A stretch of 43,168 bases of DNA from an uncultured bacterium. Lineage in GTDB: Bacteria > Patescibacteriota > Minisyncoccia > UBA6257 > GWB1-50-10. The notes beneath the pieces were generated by a model. That model worked only from the letters and a program-made list of their open reading frames with translations, did not search any database and was not told the DNA's origin. Location: contig CAIKKG010000024.1 of NCBI GenBank assembly GCA_903827975.1, positions 64,523 through 107,690 of the forward strand, given 5' to 3'. Positions 30,762 to 38,847 of this stretch are shown in pieces (within the stretch, counting starts at the first letter, position 1; the number at the start of each line of letters is the position of its first letter). A program made the translations under genes and the position numbers.

Positions 30762-32219
30762 TTATGGATATGGTATGAGCGAGCCCCCTTGTGGCGTGAT
30801 GTTTGGAATATTTTTATTTACTTCACGTGCTTTTCTCATGTCCGCCCTAAATCCGAATAGTGTGGATTGTAGTTCGCTCTCTATCGAAAGACCAGTCCCA
30901 ATCAAATTATTTTGTTCATTTGGATCATTTGTGAGATCATATAACTCATCTTTTGTGTTTATTGGCTCGTGCGTTATTAGTCTTTTCATCCAATAGTCAT
31001 ATGTGTTGAGTCCATCCTTTATTGCTGGGTTTCTCATAATGTATTTCCAATTGCCACGACGAACAGCGTATTCATCAAAGGGTGGTCGTTCTGTAAAAAT
31101 ATCATGTGATAAAACCTCACCATTTATGAGTGGAATGATGTTTGTTCCACTTGTGTGTTCTGGCGGTACACCCTGCGCTATAGCAACGAGTGTGGGCATA
31201 AGATCCATCGTATTTACAGGCGTCGCAATGCGCATCGGTTTAATATATGGGGGATAGATGATAGCAAGTGGAACGTGTGTGTTTACCTCGTAAAGATCAC
31301 GATGGAAGAAGTATCCGTGCTCTCCAAGATCATCACCATGCTCACTGCTTATAATAAACATTGTGTCTTTATACCAAGGTTCATTTTTAATACTTTCAAA
31401 GAATGTTCGGAGTTCCTCATCTACGTACTGAACACCTCTGTCATATGCCTCATTTAGGTATTTCTTATCATCATCTGTAAATTGGTGGAGGGTTGTTGCA
31501 TCTCTTTTTTCGGATGTATACATCGGGATAGACGAGGTACTCTGTGCTTCCCAAATAAACGAATGTTCCATTTTTGAATCATCAAAGACACTATTGTAAG
31601 AGCTCGACGCGCTCATATATGGAGAATGAGCGTCATAGATGTGCCAAAATATAAATGTAGAATTTCCCTTTTTTAAATATTCAGAAACATCCGTTTTTGA
31701 AAACGCAACATTCTTTGTGTTTTCGCTCATTTTGTAATACTGGAAGCTAGTACTCCACCCAAAGCGCGGCCATAGGCTTGGTGAAACAAATCCTGCTGTG
31801 TTGTATCCATAGTTTGTAAGTATGGAGGGGAGTAAAGGAAGAGATTTATTTATTGGGGTAGTCCACTGAATAACATTATTTTCCGAAGGATAGAGGCCGG
31901 AAAATAGCGCTGCATCACTTTGGAATGTTAGATATGCTGGAGTTTCAGCATTCTCAAAAATTGCACCCTTTTTCATAAGTGAATCAAGAAACGGTGTTGT
32001 GTCTTTTGAGTATCCATAGATGCCCATGCGGTCAGCACGCAACGAGTCTATATTTATAACTACAATGTTTTTAGGTTTTGGTATTTCTAGCGGATGAATA
32101 GATTCACTTTTTTGTATTTTTAAAACAATAATAACCGCGGTTATTATTGTCGCGGTTATTGTAAGCACTAACGCTTTATATATTATTTTTTTCCTGTTGG
32201 TTTTGTAATCGGTAGACAT
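30762..32219 (-). CDS. Alkaline-phosphatase-superfamily (sulfatase-like) enzyme, membrane-anchored, second copy
   Basis: The 485-residue protein has one N-terminal membrane helix (about 12-34) and a periplasm- or outside-facing sulfatase-like domain: NIVVINIDSLRADRMGIYGY (metal-binding D58), the nucleophile region TPAYLTFQSDAALFSG, FIFWHIYDAHSPYM, MFIISSEHGDDLGEHGYFFHR and the C-terminal ELYDLTNDPNEQNNL. At the position where true sulfatases carry the Cys that becomes formylglycine there is Thr98. That fits phosphoryl-group transferases or hydrolases rather than sulfatases. ATG at 32219 is chosen over 32255; it overlaps the end of the upstream gene by 37 nt, so the two are translationally linked. 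Confidence 0.8.
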   Translation of the reverse strand: MSTDYKTNRKKIIYKALVLTITATIITAVIIVLKIQKSESIHPLEIPKPKNIVVINIDSLRADRMGIYGYSKDTTPFLDSLMKKGAIFENAETPAYLTFQSDAALFSGLYPSENNVIQWTTPINKSLPLLPSILTNYGYNTAGFVSPSLWPRFGWSTSFQYYKMSENTKNVAFSKTDVSEYLKKGNSTFIFWHIYDAHSPYMSASSSYNSVFDDSKMEHSFIWEAQSTSSIPMYTSEKRDATTLHQFTDDDKKYLNEAYDRGVQYVDEELRTFFESIKNEPWYKDTMFIISSEHGDDLGEHGYFFHRDLYEVNTHVPLAIIYPPYIKPMRIATPVNTMDLMPTLVAIAQGVPPEHTSGTNIIPLINGEVLSHDIFTERPPFDEYAVRRGNWKYIMRNPAIKDGLNTYDYWMKRLITHEPINTKDELYDLTNDPNEQNNLIGTGLSIESELQSTLFGFRADMRKAREVNKNIPNITPQGGSLIPYP

Positions 32220-33583
32220 TGATCTGCATATACTGGTGAGCAACCTAGTATCCATGGCCCCTTATCCGCATTCATTGCCTTAAGGTGTGCGAATAGTTTT
32301 TGTTCTAGTTCGTATGCTATTTTACCCTCTTTTACAGAAAGGTTTGTCTGTTCGTTTGGATCAGTATTCAAATTATACAACTCCTTTTTCCCGGTCTCCA
32401 TTGTTTCAATAAATTTCCACCCATCAACCGTTGTTATGCTGCGCTTATGTGTGTAGAGCCTGTAATCCGTTTCTGAATATACGTCATGCGCCACAGGTGT
32501 TCCTGAAAAGGATGGTGAGATATCAACTCCTTTCATAGCTTCTACAGGAGCAATTTTGAGCATTGAGAGTACTGTTGGCGCAAGATCAAGCGTACTCACA
32601 AGATCTGTGATTGTTTTTGGTTGTGTCTGTCCAGGTGCGTGAATTGCAAAAAGCGTATTAAGTAGCTCACCATAGAGTGTGTGCCCATGATCAATGCCAT
32701 TGTGCTCAAAGAACTCGGTTCCATGATCACTTATAACGGCAATAATTGTGTTATCCGATATACCTAATGAATCTACATATTTCATAAAGTCACCGAACTC
32801 AGCATCTGCTCTTGAAATCTTCTCATCGTAGATTGCTCTCCAGAAGGCTTTATCTTCTGCGGAAAGCGAGAGGCCATGATTTGCAAGACTCTGTTCGCGA
32901 AGTATTCCTTGTTCCTTTGTACTACCAGTATATATTCCATTATATGGTTTCTGTACGTAACGGTAGTCATACTCCTTTGGTGCATACTGACCATGAACGT
33001 CATAACCATGTACGAATAGGAAGAATTTATTATCCTTATTTTTTGAGAGCCAGTCCTTAGCCATCGGCACGCTTGTATCTAACCCACCAAATGTTGTCTT
33101 GTCGTAATACGTATCAAATCCTTGCGCGTGGCCAAATGCAGCACTGATGCCAGCATCGCCGGTGAATCCTGCGGTTGCATATCCATTTTGTTTTAAGATT
33201 TGCGCAAGTGTTACTGCGTTAGGACTTAGGTTTTTTAAATTAGCTTTTACTAGCGATGTTGTTGCTCCAGTAACATCTTCAACCATCTTGTTTACAACCT
33301 TGTGTTCGCTGGGGTATAGGCTTGTGAATATAGACATAAAAGATGGAACGGTCCACGAGGCTGGGCTAACCGTGTTTCTGTAGAGGTATGAGTCTCCGAG
33401 AAACTTATCAAGATTTGGGGTTATATCTTTATCATATCCATATGCTGGTAGATGTTTTGCTTGGAGCCCATCAAACGCAAATACAATTAGGTTGCGCTGT
33501 TGTTTTGGTTTTATTGCAACAAAATAGATTGCGGAAATGATTGCAATACCAACAAGAAGTGTGGTGATGAGTTTCGGTTTCAT
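32183..33583 (-). CDS. Alkaline-phosphatase-superfamily (sulfatase-like) enzyme, membrane-anchored, first copy
   Basis: The 466-residue protein has an N-terminal membrane helix (about 6-24) and the same domain layout as its downstream neighbour: NLIVFAFDGLQAKHLPAYGY (D38), the nucleophile region SPASWTVPSFMSIFTSLYP, FFLFVHGYDVHGQY, IAVISDHGTEFFEHNGIDHG and ELYNLNTDPNEQTNL. Thr78 sits in the nucleophile position, aligned with Thr98 of the neighbour. The start at 33583 is chosen because a TACAAT box ends 7 nt before it. A longer frame reaching 33847 only translates tmRNA and repeat DNA. Substrate unknown; a surface glycan or lipid head group is possible. Confidence 0.82.
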   Translation of the reverse strand: MKPKLITTLLVGIAIISAIYFVAIKPKQQRNLIVFAFDGLQAKHLPAYGYDKDITPNLDKFLGDSYLYRNTVSPASWTVPSFMSIFTSLYPSEHKVVNKMVEDVTGATTSLVKANLKNLSPNAVTLAQILKQNGYATAGFTGDAGISAAFGHAQGFDTYYDKTTFGGLDTSVPMAKDWLSKNKDNKFFLFVHGYDVHGQYAPKEYDYRYVQKPYNGIYTGSTKEQGILREQSLANHGLSLSAEDKAFWRAIYDEKISRADAEFGDFMKYVDSLGISDNTIIAVISDHGTEFFEHNGIDHGHTLYGELLNTLFAIHAPGQTQPKTITDLVSTLDLAPTVLSMLKIAPVEAMKGVDISPSFSGTPVAHDVYSETDYRLYTHKRSITTVDGWKFIETMETGKKELYNLNTDPNEQTNLSVKEGKIAYELEQKLFAHLKAMNADKGPWILGCSPVYADQCLPITKPTGKK

Positions 33584-33600
33584 ATATTCCATTGTAACAA

Positions 33601-33648
33601 AAAAACACCCGAATGGGTGTTTTCTCTTTTGTGGAGATGACCGGAGTT
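33601..33648. repeat. Direct repeat copy A (duplicate of the tmRNA 3' end and terminator)
   Basis: These 48 nt are identical to 33774-33821 at 46 positions; the two differences are in the loop of the terminator hairpin (CACCC-GAAT-GGGTG versus CACCC-GTTT-GGGTG). The unit contains the hairpin, TCTCTTTT, and the last ~18 nt of the tmRNA acceptor/T-arm region. Confidence 0.9.
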
Positions 33649-33773
33649 TCACTGCTCGACCATTCAGAATGTTCTCCACTCTAAAACCCTGCGGTTTTAG
33701 TATTTCCGCCACGGGGAAACAAGTTTCCCCGACCCCCTTTTTCGGTTCAACTCCTCTGGTTATGTTAAAAAAT
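33649..33773. repeat. Hairpin-rich spacer between the two repeat copies
   Basis: This stretch has no gene of its own. It contains consecutive perfect hairpins: CATTC/GAATG (33661-33671) inside a GTGGAGA/TCTCCAC pairing (33631-33637 with 33673-33679), CTAAAACC/GGTTTTAG (33681-33700), and CGGGGAAAC/GTTTCCCCG (33712-33731). A 12-nt string CGGTTCAACTCC (33743-33754) is an inverted copy of the tmRNA T-arm at 33816-33827. It resembles a small non-coding mobile or dispersed repeat element. Confidence 0.65.
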
Positions 33774-33821
33774 AAAAACACCCGTTTGGGTGTTTTCTCT
33801 TTTGTGGAGATGACCGGAGTT
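33774..33821. repeat. Direct repeat copy B (tmRNA 3' end and terminator)
   Basis: This is the functional copy: it holds the 3' end of ssrA and its terminator (AAAACACCC/GGGTGTTTT, 33775-33796, T-run on the minus strand). Copy A lies 173 nt to the left in the same orientation. Confidence 0.9.
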
Positions 33822-34143
33822 GAACCGGTGTCCAAAATACTTCTCACAAACCGTCTACAAGCTTAGTTCGATTTAACTCGGAACAAATGATTCTAATTTT
33901 AACAACGGTTTACGAATCATTACGCCGTTGCGATTTTCAAATATAACACCGGCACTCCTCTATGAAACCTCGAGGACCGATGCCACTGCTATAAAAGCGG
34001 TGGAACACATTCATTACGCAAAAGCGAATGAAGGTGCTGCAACACGAGTGTTGTCAGTTAATGTTTTTTGAATGGTTTATACGAGGCACTCAGCTCGGCC
34101 TGCAAATTTATGAGTGGGTATTCTGTCAAAGCCCAACATCCCC
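33805..34143 (-). ncRNA. ssrA: Transfer-messenger RNA (tmRNA)
   Basis: tmRNA with SmpB rescues stalled ribosomes and tags the unfinished protein. On the minus strand the RNA begins GGGGAUGUUGGGCUUUGACA and ends GGUUCAACUCCGGUCAUCUCCA; the first seven and last seven bases pair as an acceptor stem and the T-arm is ACCGG-UUCAACU-CCGGU. CCA is not encoded. The tag frame at 34055-34011 reads DNTRVAAPSFAFA followed by two stop codons, with GAC as probable resume codon. A TACTAA box lies 7 nt upstream of the 5' end. smpB lies 18 nt upstream. Total length about 339 nt, typical for one-piece tmRNA. Confidence 0.95.
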
Positions 34144-34161
34144 ATTTGAATTAGTAATGAA

Positions 34162-34596
34162 CTAGATATTCCTTCGGATTTCGCGCTCAGTATCTCTCTT
34201 CTTAATTGCTTCGCGTTTGTCAGCCTTATTTTTACCACGCCCTAATCCGAGCTCAATCTTTATAAACCCACGAATATTATACGATTTTAGGGGTACAAGT
34301 GTCAATCCTTCGTTTAGTTTACCAAAAACATGCTGTATCTCCTTTTTTGTTAGTAGGAGTTTTCGTGTGCGCATCGGGTCATAATTACTAGGAGCATTCT
34401 TTACCTGGAATGGATGTATTGTTGCTCCAACTAGGTATGCCTCACCACCACGAATAATCGCGTGACTTCCTGACAAATCAAACCTGCCCATTTTAACAGA
34501 TTTTGCTTCATGACCAAGAAGCTCAACACCAGCTGTGAGTTTTTCCTGAATCTCGTAATCGAATGTTGCCTTTTTGTTTATTGAGTATGGTTCCAT
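34162..34596 (-). CDS. smpB: SsrA-binding protein SmpB
   Basis: SmpB binds the tRNA-like part of tmRNA and is needed for trans-translation. The 144-residue protein matches throughout: NKKATFDYEIQEKLTAGVEL, LGHEAKSVKMGRFDLSGSHA (family EVKSLR-like region), EAYLVGATIHPF, RTRKLLLTKKEIQHVFGK, LVPLKSYNIRGFIKIELGLG, and the basic tail GKNKADKREAIKKRDTEREI. It is directly upstream of ssrA on the same strand. A TATTTT box ends 9 nt before the ATG, suggesting a leaderless transcript. Confidence 0.97.
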   Translation of the reverse strand: MEPYSINKKATFDYEIQEKLTAGVELLGHEAKSVKMGRFDLSGSHAIIRGGEAYLVGATIHPFQVKNAPSNYDPMRTRKLLLTKKEIQHVFGKLNEGLTLVPLKSYNIRGFIKIELGLGRGKNKADKREAIKKRDTEREIRRNI

Positions 34597-34672
34597 TACT
34601 ACTTCAAAATAGCACTTTATTTAATGGGTTGAAAGACTTTTGTATTTTGCCAACGTCTGCTTTAATGAGTAT

Positions 34673-36256
34673 ATGAGAGAGAAGATAATATCTTTGCTTA
34701 AAAAACAAATTTCAGAGGATGTAATGCCTGTGGTTTCTGTTGCGGAAAATAAAGTGTTTGGGCACTACACAACAAATATTGCATTCAGACTTGGTAAGCT
34801 TCGCGGGAAAAATCCGCGCGATGTGGTTGAGGATTTGGCAAAAGAAATAAAAAAAGAAAAGTTATTTGAACGTGTCGAGGTTGCCGGTGGGGGATTCTTA
34901 AATTTTTGGATTTCGCAAAAAACTCTCGCTAAGGAACTCACTGAGATTTTAAATAAGAAAGATTTATATGGTAAAAAGAAACTTCCAAAAGGAAAGAAGA
35001 AGAAAATCCAAATTGAATTCATTTCTGCAAACCCGACTGGACCACTTACACTTGCGAACGGCAGGGGCGGTTTTTTGGGTGATGCGATTGCAAATGTATT
35101 AGAGTCCGCGGGTCACAATGTTGAGCGTGAATATTATGTAAACGATGCTGGTAATCAGGTGCGCACGTTTGGACTTTCACTTATTGCTTGTGCTGGCATA
35201 ATTCCCTTTGAGGAGAATTTTTATAAAGGCGAGTATGTAAAGGAGTGGGCAGAAAAGAATGTTAAAACCGTAAAAAAGCTAAAAGATGATCCAGAAAAAC
35301 TTGGAGCAACAGCAGCGAAAGATTTTTTGAAGTTAATTAAAATTGCAGTAGAGAAGAAGGCGGGGATAAAGTTTGATAGGTATACATCGGAGAAGCTGGA
35401 TGTTCATGATAAAAAGTATATTGAGAAGACACTTAAACTTTTTAGTGAGCTTGGGGTGTCTTATGAGCAGGATGGTGCGTTGTGGCTTCGAACAACAGAC
35501 TACGGTGATGATAAGGATAGAGTTCTTATAACTAGTGAAAAAACGCCAACATATTTTTTGGCAGATGCTGGGCATTATCTAGAAACAAAAAAGAGGGGAT
35601 TTGATGGCAAGATTCTTATTCTAGGTCCAGATCACTACGGATATGTAAGCAGAATTCAGGCTGCCGCAAAGATTGTTGGGTTAGAGAATTCAGACGTTAT
35701 AATCACCCAGGCTGTTAGATTATTAAGTGGTGGAAAGGAGGCTAAAATGTCTAAGAGAAAGGGCGTTTTTGTTACGTTTGGAGAGCTTGTTGAGGATGTC
35801 TCTGCTGATGCTGCCAGGTTCTTCTTTTTGATGATTTCTCCTGATACTCATATGGACTTCGATATTGATTTAGCAAAAGAGCGCTCACTTAAGAACCCCG
35901 TATTCTATGCCCAGTATGCTCATGTGCGAGCGCTTAGCATTATTAAAAAAGCGCGGGTTAAAAAAGGTAAGATTGATTTGTCTTTACTAGATACTAAGGA
36001 GGATATAAATCTCATCCTTAAGCTTTCTGAATTCCCAGAAATTCTAGAGGATTCTTCAAGTGACTATGCAATTCATAGAATAACGCGATACATCCTGGAA
36101 CTTTCAAAAACATTCCATAACTTCTATGAGGTTGAACGGGTAAGTGGGGTATCAGATGAGCTTGCTCGTGCAAGACTTGAGCTCGTATCTGCTTCTGCAA
36201 TTGTTATTAAAAATGCACTTGATGTTCTCGGTGTTGGCTCGCCAAAAAAGATGTAA
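34673..36256 (+). CDS. argS: Arginyl-tRNA synthetase with altered HIGH motif
   Basis: ArgRS charges tRNA-Arg. The 527-residue protein has the N-terminal tRNA-binding domain, the class I catalytic core (IEFISANPTGPLTLANGRGG, EYYVNDAGNQVRTFGLSL), the KMSK loop (AKMSKRKGVFVTFGELVED) and the C-terminal anticodon-binding helices. In the usual 'PTGPLHVGHGRG' the HIGH-type tetrad reads TLAN (126-129), so both signature histidines are absent while KMSK is intact. The ATG at 34673 follows a TTTAAT box by 6 nt; an upstream frame start at 34640 is less likely. A single gene with its own terminator. Confidence 0.94.
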   Translation: MREKIISLLKKQISEDVMPVVSVAENKVFGHYTTNIAFRLGKLRGKNPRDVVEDLAKEIKKEKLFERVEVAGGGFLNFWISQKTLAKELTEILNKKDLYGKKKLPKGKKKKIQIEFISANPTGPLTLANGRGGFLGDAIANVLESAGHNVEREYYVNDAGNQVRTFGLSLIACAGIIPFEENFYKGEYVKEWAEKNVKTVKKLKDDPEKLGATAAKDFLKLIKIAVEKKAGIKFDRYTSEKLDVHDKKYIEKTLKLFSELGVSYEQDGALWLRTTDYGDDKDRVLITSEKTPTYFLADAGHYLETKKRGFDGKILILGPDHYGYVSRIQAAAKIVGLENSDVIITQAVRLLSGGKEAKMSKRKGVFVTFGELVEDVSADAARFFFLMISPDTHMDFDIDLAKERSLKNPVFYAQYAHVRALSIIKKARVKKGKIDLSLLDTKEDINLILKLSEFPEILEDSSSDYAIHRITRYILELSKTFHNFYEVERVSGVSDELARARLELVSASAIVIKNALDVLGVGSPKKM

Positions 36257-36263
36257 ACAAAAA

Positions 36264-36279
36264 CCACCCTTTCGGGTGG
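36264..36279. terminator. Bidirectional terminator after argS
   Basis: CCACCC/GGGTGG closes a TTTC loop, with an A-run before and seven T residues after. It separates argS from the converging receiver gene. Confidence 0.85.
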
Positions 36280-36285
36280 ATTTTT

Positions 36286-36669
36286 TTAATTAGCTATTAC
36301 TTCTTTAACCTTAGCTACCACATCCTCAAGCTTCCAATCCGCTTTTACTAGGTAGTAAACCGGCTCAGTCTCCACTACCTCACGCATTATCTTGTCATCT
36401 GGAGAGAGGTTGGAGAGTATTATAACTGGAACCTTCTTACCCCAATCATCCTTTCGTAATTCCTCTAACATCGCCATTCCACCCATTCTCGGCATTATTA
36501 TGTCTAACAATATAAGATCTGGCTTTTCTTTTAGTGCTGTGGCTAGCCCTTCCTCACCGTCCTTAGCTTCAAGGGCTACCATTCCTTCGTGAACAAGCTT
36601 TTCAGCTAGCGCCTGCCTGATAGGTCCATGATCCTCAACTATTAGAACTTTTTTTTCATTATTTGCCAT
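36286..36669 (-). CDS. Stand-alone response regulator receiver protein (second)
   Basis: The 127-residue protein is a single CheY-like receiver domain: KKVLIVEDHGPIRQAL (acidic pocket), LILLDIIMPRMGGMAML with the phospho-acceptor Asp in LLDII, VIILSNLSPDD (conserved Ser/Thr region) and a C-terminal YLVKADW with the conserved Lys. There is no output domain. It lies 14 nt after the first receiver gene and shares its orientation. It must act by binding a partner. Which kinase phosphorylates it is unknown; the only kinase in the window is at 6883-8223. Confidence 0.92.
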   Translation of the reverse strand: MANNEKKVLIVEDHGPIRQALAEKLVHEGMVALEAKDGEEGLATALKEKPDLILLDIIMPRMGGMAMLEELRKDDWGKKVPVIILSNLSPDDKIMREVVETEPVYYLVKADWKLEDVVAKVKEVIAN

Positions 36670-36683
36670 TTTATTATTTTATC

Positions 36684-37049
36684 TTATGCGATGCGCGCAC
36701 TTTCTATTTTTTCTATTATTTCGTTAATTGGGTGTTGCGCCTTAACAAAATAATCAATTGCACCCAAAGCAAAAGCCTTTTTAATATTTTCGTCTTCTCC
36801 AAGGTTGGAAAGGACAATAACGGGAATCATTTTTAATTCCTCATCGGCTTTTAACTCCTTTAAAACGGAGAAACCATCTTTTTTTGGTAGAATCAAATCA
36901 AGAAGAATCATCTCAGGTTTAAATGAGCGAGCAATCGCAATTGCTACCTCACCATCCCCAGCAACCCTTGTCTCAAAATTCGCCTTTTTTAGTTTCTCAT
37001 CCAGAACAAAGGATAGTGTCTTTTCATCCTCCACAATTAGAATTTTCAT
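36684..37049 (-). CDS. Stand-alone response regulator receiver protein (first)
   Basis: The 121-residue protein is a single receiver domain: MKILIVEDEKTLSFVL, MILLDLILPKKDGFSVL with the phospho-acceptor Asp, VIVLSNLGEDENI and DYFVKAQHP with the conserved Lys. There is no DNA-binding or enzymatic output domain. It follows the cohesin gene by 52 nt and precedes the second receiver by 14 nt. The two receivers are similar to one another and probably arose by duplication. Confidence 0.92.
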   Translation of the reverse strand: MKILIVEDEKTLSFVLDEKLKKANFETRVAGDGEVAIAIARSFKPEMILLDLILPKKDGFSVLKELKADEELKMIPVIVLSNLGEDENIKKAFALGAIDYFVKAQHPINEIIEKIESARIA

Positions 37050-37101
37050 ATAATATAGACTTTTGTTATTGTATCACAATAATAAAGCTAGGTCACTATT
37101 A

Positions 37102-38829
37102 CTAATCCTCAATCTCCGAGATGTTTTCAGTTATGTACTTTTCAGTCTTATCAAGCGAAGAAACCATCTTTTTTAGAGAAAATTCAATATTTGCTATGTC
37201 GTCACTATTCATTTTCTTAGCATTGAAGACTTCCATTGCTGAAGTTATTTCATTTTTCACCATTCCGAACGCGTGAACCACGTCGCGGTTCGCTATTATA
37301 ATCTGATTCTCCCTTCTTCTAATAGATTTCTTATTGTAAAAGAAGCCAAGTAAAAAACTTAGTATTAACGTAGTAAGAAGTGTCCAAATAAGGGCCATCT
37401 GTGTTACGGGGATTCCAAAAAGAATAGCAAGTGGCCTGTCCTTAACCGAGATCATGAGTGGTTTGGCCGGCATGCTTAGTGCGCCCCTATCATCTATAGT
37501 TGTTGCGATTACGGAATATGTGCCACGAGGAAGTAGATTATCAACTAGAAAATCATAAATTCCGAACGGGTCCGCGTGGGCAGTCTTTTCAAATGAAATT
37601 CCTGAAGCTGTGTTCTTGACCTCAATTTTTACATTTTTGTCGGGTTGTGTTGTACCGCGGAAACTCAAACCACTTTCATTTGTATATATATCCCTGTTCG
37701 CGAGTGAGATTGTGGGGGAGTCAAGCGGGACTATTTTTATATCTAAGTAGTTTTCAGTTATGTTTCCAGCTATGTCTAATGCACTAACTTTCACTTGGTG
37801 TTTGCCTGGGGTTTGTGCTGGAACAGCAAATGATGTGCTTGTTGCGTATCCAACTTCTTTTCCGTCTATAGTAATCTCATATTTGTTTATTCCAGAAAGT
37901 TGGTCAGCGCTTTCGAATGTCAGTATTGGACTCGGATTAGTGACTGAGTTACCGAAGTCCGCCTTTATTTCGAAAGGAATTGGAGGCGCTGTGTCTATTG
38001 AGATTTTATAGTGCTCTGCTGGGCCCCAACCTACATTATTTTTATACTGCGCATGTAGATACCAGATCCCATCAGTTAGAGTATCAAAACTTTTGTTGTC
38101 AAAAAGACCCTCAGATTTAATAGTTGTATCTGTCGGATTTTTTGAAATCAGTGTTGAGATGTCTGTTATGTCTCCAGGAAGAACAAACTCCACATTGAAG
38201 CGTGTAGAGATTGAAGACCAACCAGTTGATGTTGGATATACCTTTATTGAGAATTTTGGTTTTGATGGAAGGCCTGAAGCTATTGTAGCTTGGCGCGTAA
38301 TCTGTGATGGAGTGATTGCTATAATATTGCTCTGACTAGCACTTGTTATCTGCACGCCAGTTGTTCCTTTCATTACATTTGTTCCACTTCCATCACTTGC
38401 TGTTATTGCACCATCAATGAATGTGATGTCAGACTTTCCAATTCCCTTTACCTTGAAGGTAACCCTAAATACCTCAAGCGAGGTTCCAGCAAACCCACTC
38501 GTTGAACCACCAAGGAAGGTGACCCTACCAGTTGAATTTGTAAATGATGGTTCCTGGAGCCAGAAATTAAATACAGAATTTGTTCTATCAATTTTTAATA
38601 CGGATAAAACGTCGGGAGAGAATGAAATAGTTCCCTGAGATGCATTTATTCCGACGCCTTCTGTATCCATTTTTACGTCCGCTGTAAATTCACTCCCTAC
38701 AGGAAATGCCTGTTTGTCCAGAGAGAGTGTGAATGTTGCGGCGCGCGCAATAAATGGTGTTGCTAAAAGTGTGTACGCAATAAATATAAGCGCGCCAAAT
38801 ATTTTTTTCTTTTGGAAAATATTATTCAT
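37102..38829 (-). CDS. Membrane-anchored cohesin-domain protein with Ig-like domains
   Basis: The 575-residue protein starts with a signal peptide (1-31, ending ARAA), followed by a cohesin-type beta-sandwich (about 32-165: FTLSLDKQAFPVGSEFTADV, ISFSPDVLSVLKID, GRVTFLGGST, VFRVTFKVKGIGKSDITF). Then come fibronectin/Ig-like domains (GIWYLHAQYKNNVGWGPAEH, GKHQVKVSALDIAGN, FRGTTQPDKNVKIEV), one transmembrane helix (about 478-497) and a 78-residue charged, helical cytoplasmic tail. Cohesins bind dockerins, and the gene directly upstream encodes a dockerin. A TATAAT box (38836-38841) ends 6 nt before the ATG. Cohesin assignment rests on pattern recognition and the neighbour. Confidence 0.85.
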   Translation of the reverse strand: MNNIFQKKKIFGALIFIAYTLLATPFIARAATFTLSLDKQAFPVGSEFTADVKMDTEGVGINASQGTISFSPDVLSVLKIDRTNSVFNFWLQEPSFTNSTGRVTFLGGSTSGFAGTSLEVFRVTFKVKGIGKSDITFIDGAITASDGSGTNVMKGTTGVQITSASQSNIIAITPSQITRQATIASGLPSKPKFSIKVYPTSTGWSSISTRFNVEFVLPGDITDISTLISKNPTDTTIKSEGLFDNKSFDTLTDGIWYLHAQYKNNVGWGPAEHYKISIDTAPPIPFEIKADFGNSVTNPSPILTFESADQLSGINKYEITIDGKEVGYATSTSFAVPAQTPGKHQVKVSALDIAGNITENYLDIKIVPLDSPTISLANRDIYTNESGLSFRGTTQPDKNVKIEVKNTASGISFEKTAHADPFGIYDFLVDNLLPRGTYSVIATTIDDRGALSMPAKPLMISVKDRPLAILFGIPVTQMALIWTLLTTLILSFLLGFFYNKKSIRRRENQIIIANRDVVHAFGMVKNEITSAMEVFNAKKMNSDDIANIEFSLKKMVSSLDKTEKYITENISEIED

Positions 38830-38835
38830 ACTATT

Positions 38836-38841
38836 ATTATA
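38836..38841 (-). promoter_or_regulatory. -10 box of the cohesin gene (leaderless)
   Basis: A perfect TATAAT on the minus strand ends 6 nt before the ATG at 38829, in the 18-nt gap after the dockerin gene. Confidence 0.55.
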
Positions 38842-38847
38842 GCAATT

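Noticed and set aside
33584-33847. N-terminal extension of the first phosphatase-like gene (ATG at 33847)
   Set aside because: It translates the tmRNA 3' end and the hairpin repeat; the TACAAT box and membrane helix fit the ATG at 33583.
33537-33866. Plus-strand 109-codon frame near tmRNA
   Set aside because: Its sequence is the translated complement of tmRNA and repeats (a common false ORF type ending in MTGVEPV-like text).
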